Shown one piece after another: positions 52,119 through 61,048 of a stretch of 64,000 bases of DNA. The stretch lies in NCBI GenBank assembly GCA_025210265.1, contig JAOASD010000031.1, positions 62,001 through 126,000 on the forward strand. The letters are read 5' to 3'. The first letter of the stretch is position 1. Every line of letters starts with the position of its first letter. The position numbers and the translations under genes were made by a program. The notes below the pieces were generated by a model. That model did not search any database, was not told the DNA's origin, and saw only the letters and a program-made list of their open reading frames with translations. Source of the DNA: Pelagimonas sp. Lineage in GTDB: Bacteria > Pseudomonadota > Alphaproteobacteria > Rhodobacterales > Rhodobacteraceae.

Positions 52119-53282
52119 ATGCCCGTCAAAAACCGCTTTGCCGAAATGCAGGCCGAGATCACCGAATGGCGGCGCGATATTCACGCCCACCCGGAACTGA
52201 TGTTTGACACCCATCGCACCAGTGCGCTGGTGGCGGAAAAGCTGCAGGCATTTGGTTGCGACGAGGTGGTGACAGGCATTGGCCGCACCGGTGTTGTCGG
52301 GGTGATCAAGGGCCGCGCGACCGGGTCGGGCAAGGTGATCGGTCTGCGCGCGGATATGGATGCGCTGCCGATTCACGAGGCGACCGGGGTGGACTATGCT
52401 TCGAAAACCGATGGGGCGATGCATGCCTGCGGCCATGACGGGCACACGGCCATGCTGCTGGGCGCGGCGAAATACCTGTCCGAGACGCGCAATTTTGACG
52501 GCACCGTCGTGGTGATTTTCCAGCCCGCCGAAGAAGGCGGCGGCGGCGGCAAGGAAATGTGCGATGATGGGATGATGGCCCGTTGGGACATTCAGGAGGT
52601 CTATGGGATGCATAACTGGCCCGGCCGCCCCGTGGGCAGTTTTGCCATTCGTGCGGGCGCGTTTTTCGCGGCCACCGACACCTATGACATTCATTTCGAA
52701 GGGCGCGGCGGGCACGCGGCCAAGCCGCAGGAAACCGTGGATACAACCGTGATGGCGGCGCAGGCGGTTACAGCTATGCAAAGCATCGCCAGCCGGAATG
52801 CGGACCCGGTGGATCAGGTTGTTGTGTCGGTCACATCGTTCGAAACCTCTTCGAACGCGTATAATGTGATCCCGCAGAAAGTGCATCTGCGCGGCACTGT
52901 GCGCACCCTGTCAAAGGAGATGCGCGATCTTGCGGAAACCCGGCTCAAAGCCATCTGTGAAGGGATCGCAGCGACCTTTGGCGGCACAGTCGATGTGGAC
53001 TATCATCGCGGCTATCCTGTGATGGTGAACAGCGATGCGCAGACCCAGTTTGCAGCCGATGTGGCGCGATCAGTGTCGGGGGATTGCGAAGAGGCTCCGC
53101 TGGTCATGGGCGGCGAAGATTTCGCTTATATGCTGGAAGAGCGCCCCGGTGCCTATATCCTGGTCGGCAATGGCGACACAGCGGCGGTGCATCACCCGGA
53201 ATATAATTTCGACGACAATGCGATCCCGGCGGGCTGTTCCTGGTGGGCTGAAATTGCCGAGCAGCGGATGCCGCTCAGCTGA
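52119..53282 (+). CDS. M20D amidohydrolase (hippurate / N-acyl-L-amino acid hydrolase type)
   Basis: A 387-residue metalloenzyme: LRADMDALPI, the metal-binding MHACGHDGHTAMLLGAAKYL, the acid EEGGGGGKEM, and the GRGGHAAKP lid segment define the M20D group. It hydrolyses N-acyl amino acids. RBS AGGAG precedes ATG 52119. It is the second amidohydrolase of the transport cluster and lies behind a palindromic repeat, possibly as a separate transcription unit. Confidence 0.88.
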   Translation: MPVKNRFAEMQAEITEWRRDIHAHPELMFDTHRTSALVAEKLQAFGCDEVVTGIGRTGVVGVIKGRATGSGKVIGLRADMDALPIHEATGVDYASKTDGAMHACGHDGHTAMLLGAAKYLSETRNFDGTVVVIFQPAEEGGGGGKEMCDDGMMARWDIQEVYGMHNWPGRPVGSFAIRAGAFFAATDTYDIHFEGRGGHAAKPQETVDTTVMAAQAVTAMQSIASRNADPVDQVVVSVTSFETSSNAYNVIPQKVHLRGTVRTLSKEMRDLAETRLKAICEGIAATFGGTVDVDYHRGYPVMVNSDAQTQFAADVARSVSGDCEEAPLVMGGEDFAYMLEERPGAYILVGNGDTAAVHHPEYNFDDNAIPAGCSWWAEIAEQRMPLS

Positions 53283-53658
53283 GGGATGTCGCCGCCCTCT
53301 CGGGCGTCGATCTGCGGGGGGCTGCGCCTCCCGCCCCCCCCGCTTTTGTGGCCTTGTGACCCTAAAAATCACCGACCCGCCATGTGCGACTAGGCTGGGC
53401 GTCCCCTCTTATTCCCCATCATGGACTGTGGGGGTACGAGGATGGGGCTTCTTCTCTTTAAAAATACCTCCGTGGGAGGCGACGCAGGCGACGGGGGCAG
53501 AGCCCCCATTTCTGCATGGGCCCGGTTCGCGATATGCGGGAAGTCCCGGTTTCGCACACAAGTGAGGGTCATGCCCTTGCAGCCCCCGTATGGCGATACT
53601 AAGACTCTCTTTATACCTAGGCGTTAGGCAGGACACAGAGAAAGCAGGCGGGATTGCG
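53283..53658. other. region between the amidohydrolase and clpP
   Basis: 376 bases with no supported gene. It holds a reversed GGGGGC-family repeat (53448-53507), a second GC-rich head-like segment near 53313-53342, and presumably the clpP promoter, which I could not place. Confidence 0.5.
53448..53507 (-). repeat. GGGGGC...GGAGGTATTT intergenic repeat (copy F, reversed)
   Basis: Read on the minus strand: GGGGGCTCTGCCCCC, CGCCTGCGTCGCCTCCCACGG (cut to its pattern CGCCTGCGTCGCCTCCC), AGGTATTTTTA and AAGAGAAGAAG. The only complete copy in this orientation. Confidence 0.72.
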
Positions 53659-54291
53659 ATGAAAGATCCGATGGACGTATATATGAACACGCTCGTGCCG
53701 ATGGTGGTCGAACAGACCAGCCGCGGCGAACGGGCTTATGACATTTTTTCGCGCCTCCTGAAGGAGCGGATCATCTTTATCAACGGCCCGATCCATGACG
53801 GCATGTCGAGCCTGGTGGTTGCGCAGCTGCTGCATCTTGAGGCCGAGAACCCCTCGAAAGAGATCTCGATTTATATCAACAGCCCCGGCGGTGTCGTGAC
53901 CTCGGGCCTGTCGATCTATGACACGATGCAATATATCCGCCCCAAGGTCAGCACGCTGGTCATTGGCCAGGCGGCGTCCATGGGGTCGCTGCTGGCCTGT
54001 GGTGGTGAGGCGGGGATGCGCTTTGCACTGCCCAATAGCCGCATCATGGTGCACCAGCCGTCGGGCGGGTATCAGGGTCAGGCGACGGATATCATGATCC
54101 ACGCGCAGGAAACCCAGAAAATCAAGGACCGGCTGATCGACATCTATGTCAAACATACCGGGCTGGACCGCGAAAAAGTGCGCGAAGATCTGGAGCGCGA
54201 TAACTTTATGTCGCCAGAAGAGGCCAAGGAATGGGGCCATCTGGACGAAATCGTGACCGCCCGTGCAAAGGTCGACGGCGAAGATAGCTAA
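53659..54291 (+). CDS. clpP: ATP-dependent Clp protease proteolytic subunit
   Basis: A 210-residue serine peptidase. Catalytic Ser107 is in [10 protein letters not shown] and His132 in [11 protein letters not shown]; Asp lies near [19 protein letters not shown] is the conserved substrate-binding strand. It forms the tetradecameric chamber used by ClpX and ClpA. ATG 53659 is chosen over an upstream frame start because [19 protein letters not shown] is the normal N-terminus in related species. Confidence 0.96.
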   Translation: MKDPMDVYMNTLVPMVVEQTSRGERAYDIFSRLLKERIIFINGPIHDGMSSLVVAQLLHLEAENPSKEISIYINSPGGVVTSGLSIYDTMQYIRPKVSTLVIGQAASMGSLLACGGEAGMRFALPNSRIMVHQPSGGYQGQATDIMIHAQETQKIKDRLIDIYVKHTGLDREKVREDLERDNFMSPEEAKEWGHLDEIVTARAKVDGEDS

Positions 54292-54297
54292 CCCATT

Positions 54298-54336
54298 GCC
54301 CCCGGCTGGGATGTCCGGCCGGGGGCGTGGCTTTTC
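54298..54336 (+). terminator. GC-rich hairpin after clpP
   Basis: GCCCCCGGC with GGCCGGGGGC, followed by GTGGCTTTTC. The T-run is weak, so read-through into clpX is plausible. Confidence 0.5.
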
Positions 54337-54483
54337 TGCCCGAATAGGGCGTATTTGAATGACCCGTGCGGGGCATTTTCGCATTGCCCGCCCCGGAACC
54401 CTGTCCTAAGCTGACAGGAACGTGGCGGCCAAAGGCAAGCGACGCGACCGGAGAAACCGGGAATTAGGGTTTTGGGGCGTATC

Positions 54484-54567
54484 ATGACGCTTTGGGATCA
54501 TTCCGCAGGTGAATTGGTCAAAGCGCGACAAAACAGGCAAGCCCGCAAGGCCCGGAAAGGTGAATGA
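54484..54567 (+). CDS. possible 27-residue leader peptide overlapping clpX
   Basis: ATG 54484 opens a frame whose product begins [20 protein letters not shown]; the tail is Arg/Lys-rich. Its TGA overlaps the first base pairs of the clpX start (ATGATGG). The RBS is poor. It may couple translation to clpX or be chance. Conservation is unknown. Confidence 0.3.
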   Translation: MTLWDHSAGELVKARQNRQARKARKGE

Positions 54568-55829
54568 TGGCGACGAATTCAGGCGGTGACAGCAAGAACA
54601 CCCTTTACTGCAGCTTCTGCGGCAAAAGCCAACACGAGGTGCGCAAGCTGATCGCCGGGCCGACCGTGTTTATTTGCGACGAATGTGTCGAACTGTGCAT
54701 GGACATCATCCGCGAAGAGACAAAGGGCGCTGGCCTCAAATCCTCCGATGGTGTGCCGACCCCGCGCGAAATCTGCGAAGTGCTGGATGATTACGTGATC
54801 GGTCAGGCCAAGGCCAAGCGCGTGCTTTCGGTCGCGGTGCACAACCATTACAAGCGTCTGAACCACGCGCAGAAAAGCTCGGATATCGAGCTAGCGAAAT
54901 CCAACATCATGCTGATCGGCCCGACCGGCTGCGGCAAGACGCTGCTGGCGCAGACGCTGGCGCGGATTCTGGATGTGCCCTTTACCATGGCCGATGCCAC
55001 CACGCTGACCGAGGCCGGGTATGTGGGCGAGGATGTGGAAAACATCATCCTCAAGCTGCTGCAGGCCAGCGAATATAATGTAGAGCGCGCGCAGCGCGGC
55101 ATCGTCTATATCGACGAGGTCGATAAAATTACGCGTAAATCTGAAAACCCCTCGATCACCCGCGACGTGTCGGGTGAGGGTGTGCAGCAGGCGCTGCTGA
55201 AACTGATGGAAGGCACCGTGGCATCGGTTCCGCCGCAGGGCGGGCGCAAACATCCGCAGCAGGAATTCCTGCAGGTGGACACCACGAATATCCTGTTCAT
55301 CTGCGGCGGCGCGTTTGCCGGTCTGGACCGCATCATTGCGCAGCGCGGCAAGGGCAGCGCCATGGGCTTTGGTGCCGATGTGCGCGACAATGATGATCGC
55401 GGCGTGGGCGAAATTTTCCAGGATCTCGAACCGGAGGATCTGCTGAAATTCGGTCTGATCCCGGAATTTGTCGGCCGTCTGCCGGTGGTCGCTACGCTCG
55501 AGGACCTGGACGAGGACGCGCTGGTCATCATCCTGACCCAGCCGAAAAACGCCCTGGTCAAGCAGTATCAGCGCCTGTTCGAAATGGAAGAGACCCAGCT
55601 GACCTTCACCGATGATGCACTGAGCGCGATCGCGAAGAAGGCGATCGAACGCAAGACCGGCGCGCGCGGCCTGCGCTCCATCCTCGAAGGGATCCTGCTC
55701 GACACCATGTTCGAACTGCCGGGCATGGAGGACGTGGCCGAAGTGGTGGTGAACGAGGAATCGGTCAATGCCGATACCAAACCGCTGATGGTCCATGCGG
55801 ATCAAAAACAGGAAGAAGCCAGCGCCTGA
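54564..55829 (+). CDS. clpX: ATP-dependent Clp protease ATP-binding subunit
   Basis: A 421-residue AAA+ unfoldase. Zinc-binding domain with [11 protein letters not shown] and [10 protein letters not shown] in the first 50 residues; Walker [12 protein letters not shown] near residue 120, pore-1 [10 protein letters not shown], Walker [10 protein letters not shown], and [10 protein letters not shown] in the C-terminal subdomain. It unfolds substrates for ClpP. Two ATG codons in tandem are possible starts. It ends in a strong terminator. Confidence 0.97.
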   Translation: MMATNSGGDSKNTLYCSFCGKSQHEVRKLIAGPTVFICDECVELCMDIIREETKGAGLKSSDGVPTPREICEVLDDYVIGQAKAKRVLSVAVHNHYKRLNHAQKSSDIELAKSNIMLIGPTGCGKTLLAQTLARILDVPFTMADATTLTEAGYVGEDVENIILKLLQASEYNVERAQRGIVYIDEVDKITRKSENPSITRDVSGEGVQQALLKLMEGTVASVPPQGGRKHPQQEFLQVDTTNILFICGGAFAGLDRIIAQRGKGSAMGFGADVRDNDDRGVGEIFQDLEPEDLLKFGLIPEFVGRLPVVATLEDLDEDALVIILTQPKNALVKQYQRLFEMEETQLTFTDDALSAIAKKAIERKTGARGLRSILEGILLDTMFELPGMEDVAEVVVNEESVNADTKPLMVHADQKQEEASA

Positions 55830-55853
55830 TCGTCTGGCAAACTCCGAAAAACG

Positions 55854-55886
55854 AAACCGCGCAGCCCAAGGGTCGCGCGGTTTTTT
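55854..55886 (+). terminator. intrinsic terminator after clpX
   Basis: AAACCGCGC pairs with GCGCGGTTT, followed by further Ts. It also lies in the region downstream of the convergent rsgA. Confidence 0.9.
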
Positions 55887-55908
55887 CGTTTTAAGACGGT
55901 GATTGGAC

Positions 55909-55988
55909 GGTGGGTTGAAAACCCACCTTACGGTGTTTGTCGCGCGCCGCGCTGTTACGGCTGGGGTAGGGTGGGTTTGTAACCCACC
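55909..55988. repeat. GGTGGGTT palindromic pair (copy 2)
   Basis: GGTGGGTTGAAAACCCACC (55909-55927) and GGTGGGTTTGTAACCCACC (55970-55988) are separated by about 42 bases. The second palindrome is identical to one near 34.4 kb and both copies border TTAC and GTAGG. Confidence 0.75.
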
Positions 55989-55995
55989 GATCCTT

Positions 55996-57027
55996 TTACC
56001 GTCCGCCGCGCCGCCCGGCCTTGGCCTTTTTCGCGCCTTTCACCATCTTCCCGAAGGCCTTGTTCCGCGCCCGTTGCCGCGCAATGGATTCGGAATTGCG
56101 GGCATCTTCGGCCTCAAGCTTGCGCCAGCGTTCCAGCCGGGCCGGATCCAGTGCCCCGTCCTCAATCGCGGCGCGTACGGCACAGCCGGGCTCAGCTTCG
56201 TGGCCACAATTGCGGAACTTGCATTGGTTGGCGAGGGCGACCAGATCGTCAAAGACCTCTTCGATCCCCTCCTGCATATCCGCAAGCTGCAGCTCGCGCA
56301 TACCCGGCGTGTCGATCAGCCAACCGCCCAGCCCCGTGCGCACAAGGCTGCGATGGGTGGTGGTGTGCCGCCCCTTCGCATCGTCTTCGCGAATGTCCTG
56401 GGTTGCCGCGCGCTCCCCGGTCAGGGCGTTGCGCAGGGTGGTTTTGCCCACCCCGGAGGATCCGAGCAGGGCAATGGTCTGACCAGCGCCGCACCAGGGA
56501 TGCAGGGCCGCCACGCTGTCTGGGTCTTTGCTGTTGACCAGCCGGGCCTGCACATCCGGCGCGATCTCAGCCGCCTGGCGCAGAAAATCCTCGGCCTCCA
56601 CAACAAGATCGGGCTTGGTCAGGATGATCAGCGGTGTGCACCCTGCGGCGGCGGCCAGTGTCAGATAGCGTTCGATCCTGGCGGCGTTGAAATCCGCATT
56701 GCAGCTGGTCACGATGCCCAGCGTATCCACATTCGCGGCGATGCGCTGGGTATAGGACACATGGCCCGCCGCCTTGCGGGTCAGCAGGCCGGTTGGCTCC
56801 AGCCGGCGCAGCGCGTGGGTGCCGTCGCTGAGGACCCAGTCGCCCACCGCATAGCTGCCCGCATGTTCACTCGGGATCAACAGGTGCAGACCGGTGTCCG
56901 ACATGGCGCGCAGCCTGTCGCGTTGGACTTCGGTCACGCGGGCGGGCTGCAGCAGGGCTTCGCCCGGATCGAGCTGGTCAGAGAAATGATCGCCCCAGCC
57001 AATATCGGCCAGAGTCAGATCGGTCAT
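55996..57027 (-). CDS. rsgA: ribosome small subunit-dependent GTPase A
   Basis: A 343-residue circularly permuted GTPase. OB-fold N-terminus, G4 motif LTKPD before the P-loop (G1) LLGSSGVGKTTLRNAL, G3 DTPGMREL, and the C-terminal zinc finger CKFRNCGHEAEPGC, which is the RsgA signature. A basic tail (KKAKAGRRGGR) follows. It aids late maturation of the 30S subunit. The ATG at 57027 is used as the OB-fold begins shortly after. Confidence 0.94.
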   Translation of the reverse strand: MTDLTLADIGWGDHFSDQLDPGEALLQPARVTEVQRDRLRAMSDTGLHLLIPSEHAGSYAVGDWVLSDGTHALRRLEPTGLLTRKAAGHVSYTQRIAANVDTLGIVTSCNADFNAARIERYLTLAAAAGCTPLIILTKPDLVVEAEDFLRQAAEIAPDVQARLVNSKDPDSVAALHPWCGAGQTIALLGSSGVGKTTLRNALTGERAATQDIREDDAKGRHTTTHRSLVRTGLGGWLIDTPGMRELQLADMQEGIEEVFDDLVALANQCKFRNCGHEAEPGCAVRAAIEDGALDPARLERWRKLEAEDARNSESIARQRARNKAFGKMVKGAKKAKAGRRGGR

Positions 57028-57322
57028 GGTCGTCTGGGTCAATGGTCTTGTCCTTGATCGACTGAAGTGTGGGGCATCTGTGCCGCAACACGCAGAGTCG
57101 TTTTCAAAACGCACAAAGCCCGCGCGCTGGAAAAGCGCCGGGGTTGGGGTCGTCCGAGCCTCATGCGCCTAAAGCGCGGCCGGAAGGGGGGGTACAAGCG
57201 CCATCAAACCTCCTGTCGCTGGCTCTCAGGATAGGGGGGCGGGCGCGGGCGCTCAAGGGGCGCTGGTCAAAGCGCGGCGGGATTGCTAAGGCTGCGCGGT
57301 GATTGTGACCAAGGAGCCTCAC

Positions 57323-58120
57323 ATGAAACCCGTCAATATCATGTGCATCAAATGGGGCACGCTGTTTGGGCCGGAATATGTGAACCGGCTGTATTCGGGC
57401 GTGCGGCGCAACATGACACGGCCCGTGCGGTTCATGGTGATGACGGAACATGCCGAGGGGCTGCACCCGGATATCGAGGTGCTGGATCTGCCGGTCGAGC
57501 CGTTTCTTGAGCCGATGAATGCGGCGCTGGCGGTGGCGAACCGGCAGGGGGCGATGCGCAAGGTGTCGCTGTTCCGCCCCGGTCTGGTGCCGGATCTGGA
57601 GGGGCCGGTTCTGGGCTTTGATCTGGATGTGGTGATCACCGGGTCGCTGGACGAGATCCACGATCTGGAGCCGGGCACAATTGCCATGCGCCATGACTGG
57701 ACCGAGGCCCGCAAGGGGCGGCCCACGGGTCATGGGTCGGTGTTTCGCTTTGATCCTGCGCAGCACGGGTTTCTGTATAACGATCTGGCGGCAAACCCTT
57801 ATGAAGAGGTGGAAAAAGCGCGCGGCAGCGAGCAGCGGTACACCTCACATAAGGCGATGGACAATGATTGCTTCACCTATATTCCGGGCGAGTGGGTGGT
57901 GTCTTTCAAATATGACTGCAACCCGTTTCCCGGCAATTACCTGCGCGGGCCGCGGCTGCCTGCGGATGCACGGGTTGTGTGTTTCCATGGACGACCCAAG
58001 ATGCCCGAAGCGGTGGAGGGCTATTCCGGGTCGGTGATCCGCCGGTCTCGTGCCTGCGGGTGGTTGAAGGATCACTGGATTGATCGCGCACGGGCGGATC
58101 TTGGGTCTGATTGGGCCTGA
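57323..58120 (+). CDS. glycosyltransferase-like protein (GT-A fold, family unclear)
   Basis: A 265-residue protein with an N-terminal Rossmann-like start (KPVNIMCIKWGTLFGPEYVN) and a DxD-type metal site in GFDLDVVITGSLDE. Later segments such as NDCFTYIPGEWVVSFKYDC and VVCFHGRPKM resemble proteobacterial proteins loosely related to glycosyltransferases. No membrane segments are seen. AAGGAG precedes ATG 57323. The acceptor is unknown and no sugar genes lie nearby. Confidence 0.6.
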   Translation: MKPVNIMCIKWGTLFGPEYVNRLYSGVRRNMTRPVRFMVMTEHAEGLHPDIEVLDLPVEPFLEPMNAALAVANRQGAMRKVSLFRPGLVPDLEGPVLGFDLDVVITGSLDEIHDLEPGTIAMRHDWTEARKGRPTGHGSVFRFDPAQHGFLYNDLAANPYEEVEKARGSEQRYTSHKAMDNDCFTYIPGEWVVSFKYDCNPFPGNYLRGPRLPADARVVCFHGRPKMPEAVEGYSGSVIRRSRACGWLKDHWIDRARADLGSDWA

Positions 58121-58168
58121 GGGGCTGGCCTTGAGGGTGATGTTGCGCGTGACAGATCGGACAGGTGG

Positions 58169-58191
58169 CAAAAATCTTTGAAAGATTTTTG
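58169..58191. repeat. AT-rich intergenic palindrome (copy 6)
   Basis: CAAAAATCTTT and AAAGATTTTTG around a single G, flanked by GG/GGCC. Confidence 0.75.
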
Positions 58192-58250
58192 GCCCTGTTG
58201 AGAGCGGCGCGGGTCATTGGATGGCCTGCGCGCGTTGCGTCTGTTGTCTT

Positions 58251-58273
58251 TGAGTATTTGGACCAAGAAGAAA
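58251..58273 (+). repeat. partial intergenic repeat (tail of GGGGGC family, copy G)
   Basis: TGAGTATTTGGACCAAGAAG followed by AAAC; the GC-rich head is missing. Confidence 0.6.
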
Positions 58274-58416
58274 CCCCGGTGTGGAATTTCGGGCCAAACT
58301 GACTGTTTTCGTCGGTGAAACCTTGCCTTTGGGCGGCTTTGCGCCCGGCTGCTCTTGCTCATGACCGGGCTGGCGGGGTAAGAGCGGGCAAGAGCTACTT
58401 GAGGAAGGGCAGAGCC

Positions 58417-59679
58417 ATGGCACGTCGTGTTGTCGTTACAGGTTTGGGATTGGTGACTCCGCTGGCGGATGGGGTCGAAAACACCTGGACCCGTCTGCTG
58501 GCCGGGGAGTCCGGCGCAGGCACGATTTCGAAATTCGATGCCAGCCATCTGGCCACGACCTATGCCTGCGAAGTGCCCTATGGCGATGGCAGCGAAGGCA
58601 CCTTCAACCCCGAAGCCTATATGGACAAGAAAGAGCGTCGCAAGGTCGACGAATTCATCCTGTTCGGCATGGCGGCGGCGATGCAGGCGGTTGAGGATTC
58701 CGGCTGGACGCCCGAAAGCGAAGAAGACCGTCTGCGCACCGGTGTGATGATTGGCTCCGGCATTGGCGGGCTGAACGCGATTGCGGAAACTGCGATCCTG
58801 ATCAAAGAAAAGGGCCCGCGCCGCGTGTCGCCTTTCTTTATTCCCGGCGCGCTGATCAACCTGATTTCGGGCAATGTGTCGATCAAGTTCGGCTTTAAGG
58901 GCCCGAACCACGCGGTTGTGACGGCCTGTTCTACCGGCGCTCATGCGATTGGCGATGCGGCCCGTCTGATCAAATATGGCGATGCGGATGTCATGGTCGC
59001 CGGCGGTGCCGAGGCGGCGATTTCCGAGATCGGGATTGCCGGGTTCAACGCCTGTAAAGCCCTGTCCACCAAGCGTGGCGATGATCCCAAATCGGCCAGC
59101 CGCCCCTATGATGCGGACCGCGACGGGTTTGTTATGGGTGAGGGTGCAGGTGTGGTGATCCTTGAGGAATATGAACACGCCAAGGCGCGCGGCGCCAAGA
59201 TCTATGCCGAGGTTTGCGGCTATGGTCTGTCGGGCGACGCCTATCACATCACCGCCCCGTCCGAGGATGGTGAGGGCGGCGAACGCTCCATGCGCGCGGC
59301 GCTGAAGGATGCCGGTCTTGAGGCGTCGGCGATTGACTACATCAATGCCCATGGTACCTCGACCATGGCCGACACGATCGAACTGGGCGCGGTGGAACGT
59401 CTGCTGGGCGATGCGGCCAGCAAGGCCACCATGTCCTCGACCAAATCCGCCACGGGTCACCTGCTGGGCGCCGCTGGCGCGATTGAGGCAATCTTTGCCA
59501 TCCTGTCGATCCGCGATCAGGTTGTGCCGCCGACCATCAACCTGGACAACCCGGCGGTTGAGCCCAAGCTGGACCTGGCCCCCAATGCCAAGCGCGAGCG
59601 CGCGGTAAATTACGCGCTGTCCAACAGCTTTGGCTTTGGCGGGACCAATGCCAGCGTGATTTTCGGTAAGGTGGAGTAA
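58417..59679 (+). CDS. fabF: 3-oxoacyl-[acyl-carrier-protein] synthase II
   Basis: A 420-residue KAS II. Catalytic Cys171 in VVTACSTGAHAIG, histidines in INAHGTSTMADTIE and SATGHLLGAAGAIEA, and the C-terminal SNSFGFGGTNASVIF. It elongates fatty acids by condensing malonyl-ACP with acyl-ACP. ATG 58417 follows a GAGGAAGG RBS. mltG starts 6 bases after the stop, so the two are one unit. Confidence 0.96.
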   Translation: MARRVVVTGLGLVTPLADGVENTWTRLLAGESGAGTISKFDASHLATTYACEVPYGDGSEGTFNPEAYMDKKERRKVDEFILFGMAAAMQAVEDSGWTPESEEDRLRTGVMIGSGIGGLNAIAETAILIKEKGPRRVSPFFIPGALINLISGNVSIKFGFKGPNHAVVTACSTGAHAIGDAARLIKYGDADVMVAGGAEAAISEIGIAGFNACKALSTKRGDDPKSASRPYDADRDGFVMGEGAGVVILEEYEHAKARGAKIYAEVCGYGLSGDAYHITAPSEDGEGGERSMRAALKDAGLEASAIDYINAHGTSTMADTIELGAVERLLGDAASKATMSSTKSATGHLLGAAGAIEAIFAILSIRDQVVPPTINLDNPAVEPKLDLAPNAKRERAVNYALSNSFGFGGTNASVIFGKVE

Positions 59680-59685
59680 CCGCAT

Positions 59686-60840
59686 ATGTGGCGCAGCATC
59701 GCGTCGAATGCGCTGACCTTTCTGGTTGTGGCGCTGTTTCTGGCTGGCGGCGTGCTGATCTGGGCGCAGAGCCAATATAACACGCGCGGCCCCCTGACGC
59801 AGGCGATCTGTGTCGAGGTGCCGCGCGGGTCCAATATGCGGCGTGTGTCCGAGGATCTGGGCGGGCAGGGGGCGATCTCCAGCCCGATCATGTTTCGTCT
59901 GGGCGCGGATTACACCGATAAAACTCAGCGCCTGAAAGCGGGCAGCTATCTGGTGCAACCCGGTGCGTCCATGGCCGAGATCGTCGACACCGTGACCAAG
60001 GGCGGCGCCAGCACCTGCGGCACCGAGGTCGTGTATCGGATTGGTGTGACCCGCGCGCAGGTGCAGGTGCGCGAAATCAATCCAGCCACCGGGCGCTATG
60101 AAGAACGCGCGAGCTTTAACCCCGCAACCGAAGACGCACCGGAGGTCTATACCAATGTGCGCGCCAAATCCGACACGCGGTTTCGCATCGCGCTGGCCGA
60201 AGGTGTGACCAGCTGGCAGGTTGTGCAGGGGCTGAATGGGATCGACGCGCTGGAGGGTGCGGTCGATGTGCCGGCCGAGGGCAGCCTGGCCCCGGATAGT
60301 TACGAAATCACGCCGGGCGACAGCCGGGCCGAAGTGCTGACCCGCATGGCCGTCGCGCAGGAACTGATCCTGGCGCAAGCCTGGGAAAATCGCGCCGAAG
60401 GTCTGCCGCTGAAATCGCCCGAAGAGGCGCTGATCCTTGCCTCTATCATCGAAAAGGAAACCGGCGGCGCGGATGAGCGGTATGATGTGGCTTCGGTCTT
60501 TGTGAACCGTCTGAACCAAGGGATGCGCCTACAAACGGACCCGACGGTGATTTATGGCATCACCAAGGGCGAAGGAGTGCTGGGCCGCGGTCTGCGTCAG
60601 TCTGAACTGCGTCGCGCCACGGCTTACAACACCTATGTCATCCCCGCGCTGCCGCCGACTCCGATTGCCAATCCGGGCCGCGCCAGCATTCAGGCGGCGC
60701 TGAACCCAGCGCAGACCGAGTATATTTTCTTTGTCGCCAAGACATTGGACCCCTCGGACGGGCATAATTTTGCGGCGACTCTGGCGGAACATAACCGCAA
60801 TGTGGCCGCGTATCGTGCTTTGGAACGGGCGAACCAGTAG
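59686..60840 (+). CDS. mltG: endolytic transglycosylase MltG
   Basis: A 384-residue membrane-anchored YceG/MltG protein. The N-terminal helix is ALTFLVVALFLAGGVLIWA (about residues 9-27). The LysM-like subdomain covers about residues 40-90. The catalytic domain carries LASIIEKETGGADERYDVAS, whose Glu is the presumed catalytic residue, then LQTDPTVIYGI and the terminal NPGRASIQAALNP. It cuts nascent glycan in the periplasm to limit strand length. Confidence 0.94.
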   Translation: MWRSIASNALTFLVVALFLAGGVLIWAQSQYNTRGPLTQAICVEVPRGSNMRRVSEDLGGQGAISSPIMFRLGADYTDKTQRLKAGSYLVQPGASMAEIVDTVTKGGASTCGTEVVYRIGVTRAQVQVREINPATGRYEERASFNPATEDAPEVYTNVRAKSDTRFRIALAEGVTSWQVVQGLNGIDALEGAVDVPAEGSLAPDSYEITPGDSRAEVLTRMAVAQELILAQAWENRAEGLPLKSPEEALILASIIEKETGGADERYDVASVFVNRLNQGMRLQTDPTVIYGITKGEGVLGRGLRQSELRRATAYNTYVIPALPPTPIANPGRASIQAALNPAQTEYIFFVAKTLDPSDGHNFAATLAEHNRNVAAYRALERANQ

Positions 60841-60844
60841 ATCC

Positions 60845-60869
60845 GCAAATTCCTGAGTCAGGAATTTGC
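60845..60869. repeat. AT-rich intergenic palindrome (copy 7)
   Basis: GCAAATTCCTGA and TCAGGAATTTGC form a perfect 12-bp inverted repeat around G, 5 bases after the mltG stop. Confidence 0.8.
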
Positions 60870-60900
60870 CTGTTGCGCCTGAACAGATCGGTTGTTTTGA

Positions 60901-60933
60901 AACACAGCGTCCCGTGTGGGCGCTGTGTTTTTT
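60901..60933 (+). terminator. intrinsic terminator after mltG
   Basis: AACACAGCG pairs with CGCTGTGTT, followed by TTTT. It follows closely on the palindromic repeat. Confidence 0.9.
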
Positions 60934-61048
60934 ATGGGCTGTGGTTTTAGGTGCAGGGGTTTGATTTTCTTGAAAAGAATGTCTTTGATCTCATGTGTGC
61001 TTGAGGTCTTAGGCTGACATCCATGGATTCCAACACAGGAGAGCCCGG

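Larger units (their letters stand above)
58121..58416. other. region between the glycosyltransferase-like gene and fabF
   Basis: 296 bases with one AT-rich palindrome and the tail of a GGGGGC-family repeat. No gene is supported; acpP, often found upstream of fabF, is absent here. Confidence 0.45.

Noticed and set aside
58072-60519. 815-codon minus-strand open frame opposite fabF and mltG
   Set aside because: Antisense to two well-supported genes; the His/Arg/Gly-rich product is a typical shadow of G+C-rich codons and has no motif.
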